From: an uncultured Ignavibacteria bacterium
GTDB lineage: Bacteria; Bacteroidota; Ignavibacteria; Tepidaquicellales; OLB5
DNA length: 64,000 nt
Reading direction: 5' to 3'
Assembly: GCA_937873695.1 (NCBI GenBank)
Contig: CALMYL010000008.1
Span: forward strand, 423,369 to 487,368
Part shown: positions 50,991-59,228 of the stretch, piece after piece
Layout: each line of letters begins with the position of its first letter
Numbering within the stretch: position 1 is the stretch's first letter
Position numbers and translations under genes: made by a program
Notes under the pieces: generated by a model
What the model was told of the DNA's origin: nothing
Databases searched by the model: none
The model's input: only the letters and a program-made list of their open reading frames with translations

Positions 50991-52049
50991 ATGAAATCTG
51001 AAGAATACAATTTACCACCTTGTTCGATACCTAAACCAGGCGAAAGCGTTACTTGGTTCGAGGGGAATAGACGAATGGAAGGAATTCTTTTAGGATATGA
51101 TATTGACGAAAAACCTCTGATTCTGAACAAATTTAACGTACAAACTAAAGCAAATTCATTTAGGTTAATTCGTGTTACTAACCCCTATGATAGAATTGAT
51201 CCGAACTGGAAAAGACTTCCAACCAATGGAAAAATTATTAAACCTCATAGTACTATTATTTCAGCTTTTAAGAAAAAAGTCTATGAAAGAATTCCGCCAG
51301 GACCAAGTTATATTGAATTAATCTCGGAAATATATTATAGAGGTTTTGAAGTATACCTAGTAGGTGGTACTGTGAGGGATGTATTACAAGAAAATACATC
51401 ACAAGATATTGATATAGTAACCGCAATGCCTTTAAAATCATTTATTCCTTTGCTAAAATCTATGTTTAATGAAAATGTTCATTATTATAATAAGACTGGT
51501 TTTGTCAGAATTGGGGGAGCACCAGCATCTGGTGATCCTTTTATAGATATTAAAAACTTCCCATTGTATAATCCAGGTGGTCAAACTGCGTTATTTGGTT
51601 CCGATATTAATATAGATCTAAAATTTAGAGATTTTTCGTGTAATGCAATCTATTATGACCCTATAAATGAAGTGCTTATCGATCCAGCTGGTTCAGGTAT
51701 TGATGATGCAATGGATAAAAAACTAATTTTAGTTAAAGATGTTGATATCCAAGGTCCTCTGCATCATACTGCAACGGTAGTCATTCGGTTGATAAAATTT
51801 GTGGGACGTGGATATAATTGCCCGAAGGAAACTATGCTAGAAATCAGAGATAAATTCTGTCCACTCCTTTCAACAATGAGTGCCGCAGAAAGAATTAGGT
51901 ACATGAATGCTCAAATTTTTAATAAGAACAGAGAAGGCAAACGGGTTGAGATTTATGAAGCCTTTGCGGAAACTATGAGTGAATTGGGTTTAGAAGAAGA
52001 GTATCATAAGTATTTTAAGCCAATTGAAGAACTATTAGATCTAGGATAA
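50991..52049 (+). CDS. Shortened CCA-adding/poly(A)-polymerase-type nucleotidyltransferase in a cassette with NACHT
   Basis: 352 residues. Residues 1-95 form a beta-rich domain (SVTWFEGNRRMEGILLGYD, FNVQTKANSFRLIRV) reminiscent of an SH3/Tudor barrel. Residues 105-310 have class II CCA/PcnB-type signatures: YLVGGTVRD (GG125-126, R129-D130), DIDI (D139, D141), RDFSCNAIYYDP (213-224), VVIRLIKF, SAAERIRYMN (297-306). The usual C-terminal body and HD domains are missing and the protein ends at 352. It transfers a nucleotide to an unknown acceptor. Stop overlaps the NACHT start by one base. The region is AT-rich compared with gyrA. It is not a normal housekeeping CCA enzyme, though a truncated copy cannot be excluded. 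Confidence 0.82.
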   Translation: MKSEEYNLPPCSIPKPGESVTWFEGNRRMEGILLGYDIDEKPLILNKFNVQTKANSFRLIRVTNPYDRIDPNWKRLPTNGKIIKPHSTIISAFKKKVYERIPPGPSYIELISEIYYRGFEVYLVGGTVRDVLQENTSQDIDIVTAMPLKSFIPLLKSMFNENVHYYNKTGFVRIGGAPASGDPFIDIKNFPLYNPGGQTALFGSDINIDLKFRDFSCNAIYYDPINEVLIDPAGSGIDDAMDKKLILVKDVDIQGPLHHTATVVIRLIKFVGRGYNCPKETMLEIRDKFCPLLSTMSAAERIRYMNAQIFNKNREGKRVEIYEAFAETMSELGLEEEYHKYFKPIEELLDLG

Positions 52050-53956
52050 TGCAAAAATTTTTTTATTTACCAGTTAAACATATTATTGATAATTATTATC
52101 AAAAAGATAATATTTTTGATGATGATATCCATACTTTCGACTCCCAAAATTACAGCAAAATTATAGAGAAATACTTTAAGAAAATATATGGAATTGTTAA
52201 ACTAGAATCAGGTAATTATGAGACAGAAATCTTCAAGCCAATTTCTGATAAATATGACATTTCTTTTTGTTTAGTTGATACTGAGTTTTATCCTAAGAAT
52301 CAAAATAAAATATATGTCGAGGAAGATAAACAAAACTTTCTATACGATAAACTAATAACCAATTGCAGATACTCTGAAGGAATAGTCCCTGAGCAATCAA
52401 TATACATAGAGTCTTTTTTTGTTACTCCAAAAGTTAAAAAAACATTTAATGATAAGGTTTATTTTTATTCGAAAGATATCTTCCATGACAGCTGTATTAT
52501 TACAGGCAGTGCTGGGTCAGGTAAGACTACACTTCTTCGAAAACTAACACTTGAATATGCGAAGCAGACATTTGATGAAGATAATAAGATTAATAAAATT
52601 CCTATATATATTCAATTAAGATATCTAAACGATAAAGACGTGAGTCTTGAGCAATTTATTAAGAATATTATTACAAGTATAGTTGATAAAAGTATATTAA
52701 CGAATGATGTAAATTTTATTAACTCAGGGAAAATTCTTTTGTTGCTTGATGGTATTGATGAAATTAGATATCAGAATCTTGACACCTTTTATGAAGAATT
52801 ACAGAATTTCAGAAATAAATATCCTTTAACGACATTTATCTTGTCATCCAGACCACATGAAAAAATTAAAAATCTGCAGAATTTTGATAGCTTTGAGCTA
52901 TTATCTTTTGATCTTAACCAAATAAGAGAGTTGACTTATAAAAAACTAACTAAAAATAGTTGGAAAAATTTCATAAGCATTTTAAAATACTCTTCTGAAA
53001 TTATTAATATTCTTGGTAATCCATTACTTTTAACAATTACTCATTTTCTTTTTGCAAATAAAGTTGTAATTCCTACCAATATGGGTCAACTTTTGAAAGA
53101 ATTAGTTGAAATTATGATTAATAAATGGGATATGAATAGAAGTATAAAAAGAGAGTTTTCAGGGATTGATTTTAATTCTATTCGTATAAATAATTTATTA
53201 GGGGCCATATCTCATTATTGTCAAATTAATAATAAAACGATTTTTACTGATAGTGAGGTCATTCCTATTGTAAAAGATTTTAAAACAGCAAATGAAGTTT
53301 CCAGTTTTTTAACATACTTGGAATTATCGACAGGTGTTATTGTTAAATGTGATAATAAAAATTGGCAGTTCTCCCATAAATTGTTACAGGATTATTTTTG
53401 TTCTAACTACTTGGTTGAGGGCATAAGCACGATTGAGGACAAAATTTTTATTAATAGAGAATGGCAAAGGGTAAGTTCATTAATAGCTGGCCTCAGTTCT
53501 GAACCTGAATACATTCTTGATAAGGTGTTAGAAAAGTATAGTACTGATATAATCTTGAAATTAGAAAACCAATTTTCTATTCTAAACGAATCATTACTTA
53601 TAAAAGATAATGATATACTTAAGGTCATTAAAAACCTAGATGTATATTTGACCACAGTTGAACTGCAATCAAAACTTGTAGAGTCAGATATCTGTTTAAA
53701 TGAAAGTGAAGTTCTTGTGAAAAATCATAAAGTTAGCAAAATTATACTCTCTCTTAAGAATATTTTTTTAGAATTGTTTAAAATACGGTATACTAACTAT
53801 GACACTATTCTTAGTCATGGATTAACTTCTTCAAAGTCTTTAATTTTAAGATCCATTAACAAGCTTATTAATAAACAAGGAAATATAAATTTGTTAATAG
53901 AGGAATCTACTGCTTTGTTTGTTGTTAATGAGGAATCACCAGAAATTGACTATTAG
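52049..53956 (+). CDS. NACHT-type STAND NTPase
   Basis: 635 residues. An unrecognised N-terminal region (1-140) is followed by a NACHT NTPase: Walker [10 protein letters not shown] (153-161), Walker [13 protein letters not shown] (228-239), sensor-like LSSRPH (266-270), NPLLLTI (324-330) and a winged-helix-type [15 protein letters not shown] (441-455). The C-terminal 170 residues are helical without obvious LRR, WD or TPR. Bacterial NACHT proteins act as signal-sensing switches in antiphage defence; here no separate effector domain (nuclease, TIR, protease) is visible, so the partner nucleotidyltransferase may be the effector or sensor. Start ATG overlaps the partner stop (TAATG). Codon use is strongly AT-rich. 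Confidence 0.85.
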   Translation: MQKFFYLPVKHIIDNYYQKDNIFDDDIHTFDSQNYSKIIEKYFKKIYGIVKLESGNYETEIFKPISDKYDISFCLVDTEFYPKNQNKIYVEEDKQNFLYDKLITNCRYSEGIVPEQSIYIESFFVTPKVKKTFNDKVYFYSKDIFHDSCIITGSAGSGKTTLLRKLTLEYAKQTFDEDNKINKIPIYIQLRYLNDKDVSLEQFIKNIITSIVDKSILTNDVNFINSGKILLLLDGIDEIRYQNLDTFYEELQNFRNKYPLTTFILSSRPHEKIKNLQNFDSFELLSFDLNQIRELTYKKLTKNSWKNFISILKYSSEIINILGNPLLLTITHFLFANKVVIPTNMGQLLKELVEIMINKWDMNRSIKREFSGIDFNSIRINNLLGAISHYCQINNKTIFTDSEVIPIVKDFKTANEVSSFLTYLELSTGVIVKCDNKNWQFSHKLLQDYFCSNYLVEGISTIEDKIFINREWQRVSSLIAGLSSEPEYILDKVLEKYSTDIILKLENQFSILNESLLIKDNDILKVIKNLDVYLTTVELQSKLVESDICLNESEVLVKNHKVSKIILSLKNIFLELFKIRYTNYDTILSHGLTSSKSLILRSINKLINKQGNINLLIEESTALFVVNEESPEIDY

Positions 53957-53973
53957 TGATAGGAAAATTTAAA

Positions 53974-54990
53974 ATGATTGATCTACGTTCCGATACAGTT
54001 ACCAGACCTTCGGCAGCAATGCGCGAAGCGATGGCAAATGCAGAAGTTGGTGATGATGTGTGGGGCGATGACCCTACAGTAAATCAGTTGCAGGATAAAT
54101 GTAAAGAGCTGACCGGTAAACCGGCGGCTCTTTTTGTTACCTCCGGATGTATGGGTAACCAGCTTGCAATAAAAAGCCATACAAACCCATCTGAAGAAAT
54201 TATTGCCGAGTGGGATTCTCACATAGTAAAATATGAAATTGCCGGTCCGTCTTTTATTTCAGGTGTTCAGGTAATGCCGCTGAAGGGCGTTCATGGAGTT
54301 ATGGATCCCGGGGAAATTGAAGCACACATAAGACCTGACTGGTACCATTACCCCAAGACTTCGCTTGTGTGCATTGAAAATACTCACAACCGTGCCGGCG
54401 GTACTATCTACCCGCTTGATGATATTAAGCAGGTAAGCAAAGTATGCAGTGATAACAACCTGAAGCTCCATTTAGATGGCGCGAGGATATTTAATGCTTC
54501 TGTTGAATCAGGTGTAAGCGTAAAGGATTACGCGGCGCAGGCTGATTCCATTACATTCTGCTTTTCCAAAGGTCTCGGCGCGCCGATTGGCTCAATTTTA
54601 TGTGGTGATGACGATTTTATCACCCGCGCGCACAAGTTCCGCAAGATACTTGGCGGCGGCATGCGCCAGGCGGGAATAATCGCAGCCGGAGCATTATATG
54701 CCATTGAAAATAATGTTGAGCGCTTAAAAGATGACCACAAAAACGCAAAACATTTTGCCGAAGAAATTTCTAAGCTGCCATATGTTGTTATCGATATGGA
54801 ATCAGTCCAGACAAATATAGTAGTCTTCAATACTACCAGGGATGCCGCTAAGATAAAGGAAGTACTTGAAGGAAAAGGGGTGCTTGTTACAAATGAAGGT
54901 AAAGACAGAATGCGGGCAGTTTTCCATATGGATGTAAGCTCTGAGCAAACCGCACAGGCAATAGAAATCTTTAAAACATTAAAAGCTTAG
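53974..54990 (+). CDS. ltaE: Low-specificity L-threonine aldolase
   Basis: 338 residues from ATG 53974 ([12 protein letters not shown], the family start); a GTG at 53956 adds only six residues and overlaps the NACHT stop. GGAAA at 53962-53966 can serve as ribosome binding site. PLP-Lys in [13 protein letters not shown], with HLDGARI and ENTHNRAGG. Cleaves threonine/allo-threonine to glycine and acetaldehyde. GC content returns to the normal level here, so the upstream cassette ends close to 53960. Confidence 0.94.
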   Translation: MIDLRSDTVTRPSAAMREAMANAEVGDDVWGDDPTVNQLQDKCKELTGKPAALFVTSGCMGNQLAIKSHTNPSEEIIAEWDSHIVKYEIAGPSFISGVQVMPLKGVHGVMDPGEIEAHIRPDWYHYPKTSLVCIENTHNRAGGTIYPLDDIKQVSKVCSDNNLKLHLDGARIFNASVESGVSVKDYAAQADSITFCFSKGLGAPIGSILCGDDDFITRAHKFRKILGGGMRQAGIIAAGALYAIENNVERLKDDHKNAKHFAEEISKLPYVVIDMESVQTNIVVFNTTRDAAKIKEVLEGKGVLVTNEGKDRMRAVFHMDVSSEQTAQAIEIFKTLKA

Positions 54991-55074
54991 ATTATTACAA
55001 GTGTTCTATAGCCAGCCTGTGATTCGTATTTGAAATGTAAGAAAGTTTAATCATTATCTTCATCTTCTATGTTG

Positions 55075-55212
55075 CCACGACCTTTAGGTCGTGGATTAAA
55101 GTGTAAGTAAAAGAGGGCTTCAGCCCCTAAGATTTTTAGTTTCTTTCATAATTAAAATTAGCGGCTAAAGCCAAATCTAAAGCAATCATCATCCACGACC
55201 TGAAGGTCGTGG
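55075..55212. repeat. Composite palindromic element (four hairpins) after ltaE
   Basis: CCACGACC-TTTA-GGTCGTGG (55075-55094) and CCACGACC-TGAA-GGTCGTGG (55193-55212) flank GGGC-TTCA-GCCC (55115-55126) and GGCT-AA-AGCC (55163-55172). Outer pairs are the same sequence, so the whole also forms a 138-base repeat unit. The region between ltaE and the thioesterase gene (54991-55271) has no gene. Confidence 0.85.
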
Positions 55213-55271
55213 CAATTATTATATTGGTAGTTATATTTTGTTTGTAAAAAGCAAAATACAAAAATATTTCT

Positions 55272-55727
55272 ATGGAACTCGATAAATCAAAATATAAACA
55301 TAAATTCACTTTAAGAGTCCGCAATTTCCAGGTTGATTCTCAGGGCATTGTTCACAATGCCATTTATTTGGAGTATTGCGAAATTGGCAGGGTTGAGTAT
55401 GTCCGCGATCTCGGCATTCAGCTTTTGCCAACCGGAATATTTGACGATGGCGTAAAGATAAATGTTAAACGCAACGAAATAAATTACGAATCGCCCGCAA
55501 TGGTTGATGACCAATTGGATATTTACACCCGTATTTCATACATAAAGAACTCAAGCTTTTGTTTTGAGCATCTTATTTTCCATCATGAATCAGGCAGGCT
55601 GCTTGTTACACAGAAATCCGTGCAGGTTAACCTGAACGCCGAAACTAACCGCCCTGAGAGACTTCCCGATGAACTTCGGAAAATAATAATTGATTTTGAA
55701 GGTGATAATGTTGAAGTAATGGGGTAG
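55272..55727 (+). CDS. Acyl-CoA thioesterase of the hotdog fold (4HBT/YbgC-like)
   Basis: 151 residues. FQVDSQGIVHNAIYLEYCEIGRVEYVRDLG contains the D-x-x-G-x-V-x-N motif with catalytic Asp. KINVKRNEINYESPAMVDDQLDIYTRIS is the second hotdog strand. Hydrolyses acyl-CoA or similar thioesters. Terminal extension NAETNRPERLPDEL is usual. Monocistronic between palindromic regions. Confidence 0.9.
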   Translation: MELDKSKYKHKFTLRVRNFQVDSQGIVHNAIYLEYCEIGRVEYVRDLGIQLLPTGIFDDGVKINVKRNEINYESPAMVDDQLDIYTRISYIKNSSFCFEHLIFHHESGRLLVTQKSVQVNLNAETNRPERLPDELRKIIIDFEGDNVEVMG

Positions 55728-55754
55728 TTATTAAGTTTCTGCTTTTCCTGGAGT

Positions 55755-55773
55755 GCATTGACTGTGTCAATGC
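55755..55773. repeat. Small palindrome GCATTGAC/GTCAATGC
   Basis: GCATTGAC (55755-55762), loop TGT, GTCAATGC (55766-55773), followed by a partial GTTCAATGC. The same phrase (GGGCATTGACTGTGCGTGCCC) occurs near 21813. Confidence 0.6.
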
Positions 55774-55830
55774 TTTAAAAGTTCAATGCAAGAATAGTAA
55801 TGAAAGGATGGGAGCTTTTTTGTGATAATC

Positions 55831-56802
55831 CTAAACTTCCTTATTATACTTATTTCTGTAATCGATAGGAGATAGCCCCGCAATCTTCTTAAATACATCA
55901 CGGAATGCTTTGGTATCTGTATATCCAACATCATACATCACTTCATTAACGGTTTTTCTGCCCTGCTCCAGCTCCTTTTTTGCCGCTTCAATTTTAACTC
56001 TTTGAATGTATTCCACAATTGTATTGCTCGTTGCCCTTTTAAATCTGCGCTCAAATGTACGCCTGCCCACTCCGAACAGGTCGCATAGCTCATCAACTGT
56101 AATTTTATCTTTGTAATTGAGCTCTATATATTCCTGCGCGTTCTTTACGGCTTCATCCCCATGATCCTTTTGACCCGTGAAAATTATGAACGATGATTGA
56201 TTCTGTTTGCCTATATCAAGCAGAAAGAATTTTGAAATTAATATTGCCGTTTCTCTGTCAGTATATTTTTCAACAAGGTAGAGCAGCAAATTCCAGTAAG
56301 ATGTAGCGCCGCCGCTTGAATAGAGTCCGTTCTGTTCGGTTACTATCTTATCATCCGCAAGCTTAATATCGGGGAACATCTGCCTGAACTGTGCGGCATA
56401 AAGCCAGTGAGTTGAGCATTGTTTGCCCTTCAGTAATCCGGTGGAAGCAAACAGGAACGCACCTATACACAGACTCGCTATCTCCGCTCCATTTTTGTAC
56501 TGCTCAACGATCCATGGAATATAGTCCTTGTTCATTTCAATAGCCTTAACAACATCCCTGCCTAAGGCGGGAATTATAACCAGGTCAGTTTTTTTGATAT
56601 CTGCAATTGCGGCATCAGGGTGTATGGTTGCTGTTCCGTCACTCAGTGTAACGTCGCTTCTTAGTGAAGCCAGCTTAACGCTGAACATTTCTTTTTTGCC
56701 GGTATTACGCAGCATTTCGTTTGCAGCAGTGAACATATACCGGGGGTCCGCAATACTTGCAAGTACCGCACCTTCAGGTACTAAGATAGTAATATTTTTC
56801 AT
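55831..56802 (-). CDS. GlxA-type AraC family regulator (DJ-1/PfpI domain plus HTH)
   Basis: 323 residues. DJ-1/PfpI-like domain (about 1-185) with nucleophile-position Cys112 in LCIGAFLFASTGLLKGKQCSTHW. Helix-turn-helix AraC domain (about 215-320): YIELNYKDKITVDELCDLFGVGRRTFERRFKRATS, then VNEVMYDVGYTDTKAFRDVFKKIAGLSPIDYRNKY. It is divergent from the 56944-61166 run and likely controls it and itself through the sites at 56826-56910. The signal sensed is unknown; DJ-1-like domains often respond to reactive aldehydes or oxidation. Confidence 0.94.
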   Translation of the reverse strand: MKNITILVPEGAVLASIADPRYMFTAANEMLRNTGKKEMFSVKLASLRSDVTLSDGTATIHPDAAIADIKKTDLVIIPALGRDVVKAIEMNKDYIPWIVEQYKNGAEIASLCIGAFLFASTGLLKGKQCSTHWLYAAQFRQMFPDIKLADDKIVTEQNGLYSSGGATSYWNLLLYLVEKYTDRETAILISKFFLLDIGKQNQSSFIIFTGQKDHGDEAVKNAQEYIELNYKDKITVDELCDLFGVGRRTFERRFKRATSNTIVEYIQRVKIEAAKKELEQGRKTVNEVMYDVGYTDTKAFRDVFKKIAGLSPIDYRNKYNKEV

Positions 56803-56806
56803 GATA

Positions 56807-56814
56807 CAAAGTTA
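56807..56814 (-). promoter_or_regulatory. TAnnTTTG promoter of the GlxA-type regulator, possibly leaderless
   Basis: TAACTTTG on the minus strand, with four bases between its G and the ATG at 56802, the same geometry as comEC. Confidence 0.5.
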
Positions 56815-56825
56815 ATAATATACCT

Positions 56826-56910
56826 TGTCGCAATCAACCCGTTAGATTGTCGTATTTACATATTGGCTATGTCGCAAAATGACCGTATGTTTGTAGGACT
56901 TTTTGCGACA
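56826..56910. promoter_or_regulatory. Array of TGTCGCAA half-sites between divergent genes
   Basis: TGTCGCAA 56826-56833, TGTCGTAT 56848-56855 and TGTCGCAAAA 56870-56879 are 22 bases apart each, two helical turns, in direct orientation. The fourth TTTTGCGACA 56901-56910 is the inverted form. This is the pattern expected of AraC-type operators. Confidence 0.62.
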
Positions 56911-56943
56911 GAGTAATTTATATATCAAATAACAACAATATAA

Positions 56944-57357
56944 ATGAAAATCAAAAACCTGCCTGAAAATATTAATGTTCTATGTATAAAAGCTGAAAGT
57001 TTCCCATCGGGAATAAAAGCGGCCCACGAAAAATTGCATTCGCTGTTTATCGAAGATGACAGGAGGGAATATTTTGGTATTTCATGGATGGGAAAAAATA
57101 ATGAAATTATATATTATGCAGCTGCAGAGGAGATCTTACCCGGAGAAGCATTACTGTACGGCTGCGATACCTTTATAATTAAAAAAGGGGATTATTGCGG
57201 GATAATGCTCAAAGACTGGCGTAAAACGCCGGATCTTGTTGGTATTACTTTTCAGGAATTGCTTTCATCACCGGATCTTGATCCGGATGGCTATTGCCTT
57301 GAGATTTATCACGGCGAAAGTGATATGGAATGCCTTGTAAAACTAAAAGCTCAATAA
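56944..57357 (+). CDS. GyrI-like/effector-binding domain protein
   Basis: 137 residues. VLCIKAESFPSGIKAAHEKLHSLF and REYFGISWMGKNNEIIYYAAAEEIL with the ending DPDGYCLEIYHG fit the GyrI-like small-molecule-binding fold (SOUL/effector domain of transcription activators). Stand-alone domain without HTH; ligand unknown. It is the first gene of the plus-strand run divergent from the AraC regulator. Confidence 0.7.
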   Translation: MKIKNLPENINVLCIKAESFPSGIKAAHEKLHSLFIEDDRREYFGISWMGKNNEIIYYAAAEEILPGEALLYGCDTFIIKKGDYCGIMLKDWRKTPDLVGITFQELLSSPDLDPDGYCLEIYHGESDMECLVKLKAQ

Positions 57358-57373
57358 TAAAACCGCAAATTCA

Positions 57374-57697
57374 ATGATAAAAACAGAAACATTCCGCGAG
57401 CTGGCCCTGGCAATGCCCAACGCAATTGAACTCCCGCATTTTGATAAAGCGTCGTTCAGAGTGAATAAAAAGATCTTTGCAACGCTTAATTCTGAACGAA
57501 ATATTGCAACCATAAAACTTAATGCTGTTGACCAGAATGTATTCGCATCCGTGAATCCCGGGATAATATACCCGGTACCAAATAAATGGGGGCAGCAGGG
57601 CTGGACACATATAGACCTGAAAAAAGTGCGTAAAAATACTTTGATAGATGCGCTCACAACTTCTTACTATGTTGCTGCAAGTACAAATAGCAAATGA
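57374..57697 (+). CDS. MmcQ/YjbR family protein
   Basis: 107 residues, shorter than its relative at 17421. FRELALAMPNAIELPHFDKASFRVNKKIFATLN is the family core, with GWTHIDLKKVRKNTLIDALTTSYYVAA at the end. Function unknown. Second gene of the run, 16 bases after the first. Confidence 0.87.
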   Translation: MIKTETFRELALAMPNAIELPHFDKASFRVNKKIFATLNSERNIATIKLNAVDQNVFASVNPGIIYPVPNKWGQQGWTHIDLKKVRKNTLIDALTTSYYVAASTNSK

Positions 57698-57735
57698 TAA
57701 CTGTAAACTATCAACTATAAAAGTAAAATAAAAAT

Positions 57736-58146
57736 ATGGCTAAACAGATCTTCATCAACTTACCGGTTAAAGACCTTAAAAGGTCAATGGATTTTTTTGC
57801 TAAACTCGGTTTCACATTCAATCCCCAATTCACCGATGAGAACGCAGCTTGTATGATAATCGGTGAAAATATCTTCGCTATGCTTCTGGTTGAGAGTTTT
57901 TTTAAAACCTTCACCAGAAAAGATATTGCGGATGCTTCTAAAACCACTGAGATCTTAACCTGCATTAGTGTGGGAAGCAGAGATGAAGTGAATAAAATGG
58001 TGGATGCAGCTGTTGCTGACGGAGGTGTTGAGTACAGCGAGGCAGCGGATCACGGGTGGATGTATTACCGCGTTTTTGAAGATCCCGATAAACACCAGTG
58101 GGAAATTATGTTCGGTGATGAAAGCCAAATTACCGAAAACAAATAA
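57736..58146 (+). CDS. VOC family (glyoxalase/bleomycin-resistance) protein
   Basis: 136 residues: FINLPVKDLKRSMDFFAKLGFTFNPQFTDENAACMII and YRVFEDPDKHQWEIMFGD are typical. Possible metal/ligand residues are the His in DKHQWEIMF and the Glu in this segment. Substrate unknown. Third gene of the run; a TATCAACTATAA phrase repeat lies before it. Confidence 0.92.
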   Translation: MAKQIFINLPVKDLKRSMDFFAKLGFTFNPQFTDENAACMIIGENIFAMLLVESFFKTFTRKDIADASKTTEILTCISVGSRDEVNKMVDAAVADGGVEYSEAADHGWMYYRVFEDPDKHQWEIMFGDESQITENK

Positions 58147-58179
58147 CATTATTTAAAAGAAAATCTTTAAGGAGCAGCC

Positions 58180-58650
58180 ATGCAAAAAGTAAAACCATGC
58201 CTTTGGTTCAATTATAACGCAGATGAAGCGTTGGATTTTTATTCAAAGGTATTTAAAAATTTCGAAGTAACAAGCAGGTCAAAATACGGCCCCAATATGC
58301 CCGGCCCCGAAGGGGCACTTTTAACCGCTGAATTCAGGATTGAAGACCAGGAATTAATGGCCTTAAATGCAGGTCCGGCATTTAAATTCACTGAAGCAGT
58401 TTCAATTGTGGTGTATTGTGAAGATCAGGCAGAAGTTGACCATTACTGGGAAAAACTTACAGAGGGCGGGGAGGAATCAATGTGCGGATGGCTGAAAGAC
58501 AAATTCGGGCTATCATGGCAAATTGTGCCAAAGAGGCTGGGTGAACTGATGAGTTCAAAAGATGCTGCAAAAGGCGGTAAAGTCATGCAGGCTTTGCTTA
58601 AAATGACAAAGCTTAATGTTAAGGAGCTTGAAGAAGCATATAACAGCTGA
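58180..58650 (+). CDS. VOC family protein (PhnB/3-demethylubiquinone-methyltransferase-like)
   Basis: 156 residues. VKPCLWFNYNADEALDFYSKVFKNFEVTSRSKYG at the start, EFRIEDQELMALNAGPAFKFTEAVSIVVYCEDQAEVDHYWEKLT in the middle, GWLKDKFGLSWQIVPKRLGELMSS at the end are diagnostic of the PhnB-like group. An excellent ribosome binding site AAGGAGCAGCC precedes the ATG at 58180. Substrate unknown. Confidence 0.93.
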   Translation: MQKVKPCLWFNYNADEALDFYSKVFKNFEVTSRSKYGPNMPGPEGALLTAEFRIEDQELMALNAGPAFKFTEAVSIVVYCEDQAEVDHYWEKLTEGGEESMCGWLKDKFGLSWQIVPKRLGELMSSKDAAKGGKVMQALLKMTKLNVKELEEAYNS

Positions 58651-58654
58651 CAAA

Positions 58655-58745
58655 CATCAAATTCCAAATAGCAAAAACCAAATAACAGCTAGCAGAAAAC
58701 AGATAATAGTTATCAACTGTCAATTATCAACTGTCAACTGGCAAG
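58655..58745. repeat. Mixed phrase repeats (CAAATA type followed by TATCAACTG type)
   Basis: Phrases CAAATTC, CAAATAG, CAAAAAC, CAAATAA, CAGCTAG, CAGAAAA, CAGATAA, then TATCAACTGTCAAT, TATCAACTGTCAAC, TGGCAAGTATCAAT. It joins both repeat types found at 17312 and 32620. No gene in this gap. Confidence 0.8.
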
Positions 58746-58790
58746 TATCAATTAAATTTTCATCCATAAACCAATTAATATAATACTATA

Positions 58791-59204
58791 ATGAAAAAAA
58801 TGTATCCGGTAGTACACTTTGAGCTGCCCTGTGACGACAGGGACAGAATGTCAGAATTTTATTCACAGGCATTCGGCTGGGAAGCCCAGAAGCTTGGCCC
58901 TGAAATGGGGAATTACACAATAGTTAAAACATCTGAAACCGATGAAAAAGGTTATCCTAAACAAAAAGGTATAATTAACGGTGGACTCTTTCCAAGAATG
59001 AAAGATGCGCAGTATCCCACTGTTGTTATTGCAGTAGAAGATATATACGCTTCTATGAAAGATATAGAAAGTGCCGGCGGTAAAATTATAGGCGGCGGCC
59101 ATAAAGCCGGAGAGCCTGATGATATCCCGGGTGTGGGTCTTTATATTGCCTTTGCAGATACTGAAGGCAACCGAATCGGAATACTGCAGCCAAAAGGAAT
59201 GTAA
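58791..59204 (+). CDS. VOC family protein
   Basis: 137 residues: VHFELPCDDRDRMSEFYSQAFGWEAQKLGPEMGNY, NGGLFPRMKDAQYPTVVIAVEDIYASMKDIESAGGKII and GVGLYIAFADTEGNRIGILQP are typical of the subgroup of VOC proteins annotated as glyoxalase-like in Bacteroidota. Metal ligands are plausible at H9, E and E. Fifth gene of the run. Confidence 0.92.
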   Translation: MKKMYPVVHFELPCDDRDRMSEFYSQAFGWEAQKLGPEMGNYTIVKTSETDEKGYPKQKGIINGGLFPRMKDAQYPTVVIAVEDIYASMKDIESAGGKIIGGGHKAGEPDDIPGVGLYIAFADTEGNRIGILQPKGM

Positions 59205-59228
59205 TAAGGAAGACAGGAATAAAGAAAT

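Noticed and set aside
50991-52049. CBASS-type CD-NTase
   Set aside because: CD-NTases have a GS-x-DxD start. Here GG-x-VRD...DxD and RDFSxNA are CCA/poly(A)-polymerase-type, and no cap effector or ubiquitin-like partner is present.
50991-52049. Ordinary housekeeping CCA-adding enzyme
   Set aside because: It lacks the C-terminal body/tail domains, has an additional N-terminal domain, is AT-rich, and is coupled to NACHT. A check for another CCA enzyme in the genome would decide.
52049-53956. Toxin-antitoxin pair
   Set aside because: Both proteins are much larger than usual TA partners and NACHT architecture points to a sensor switch.
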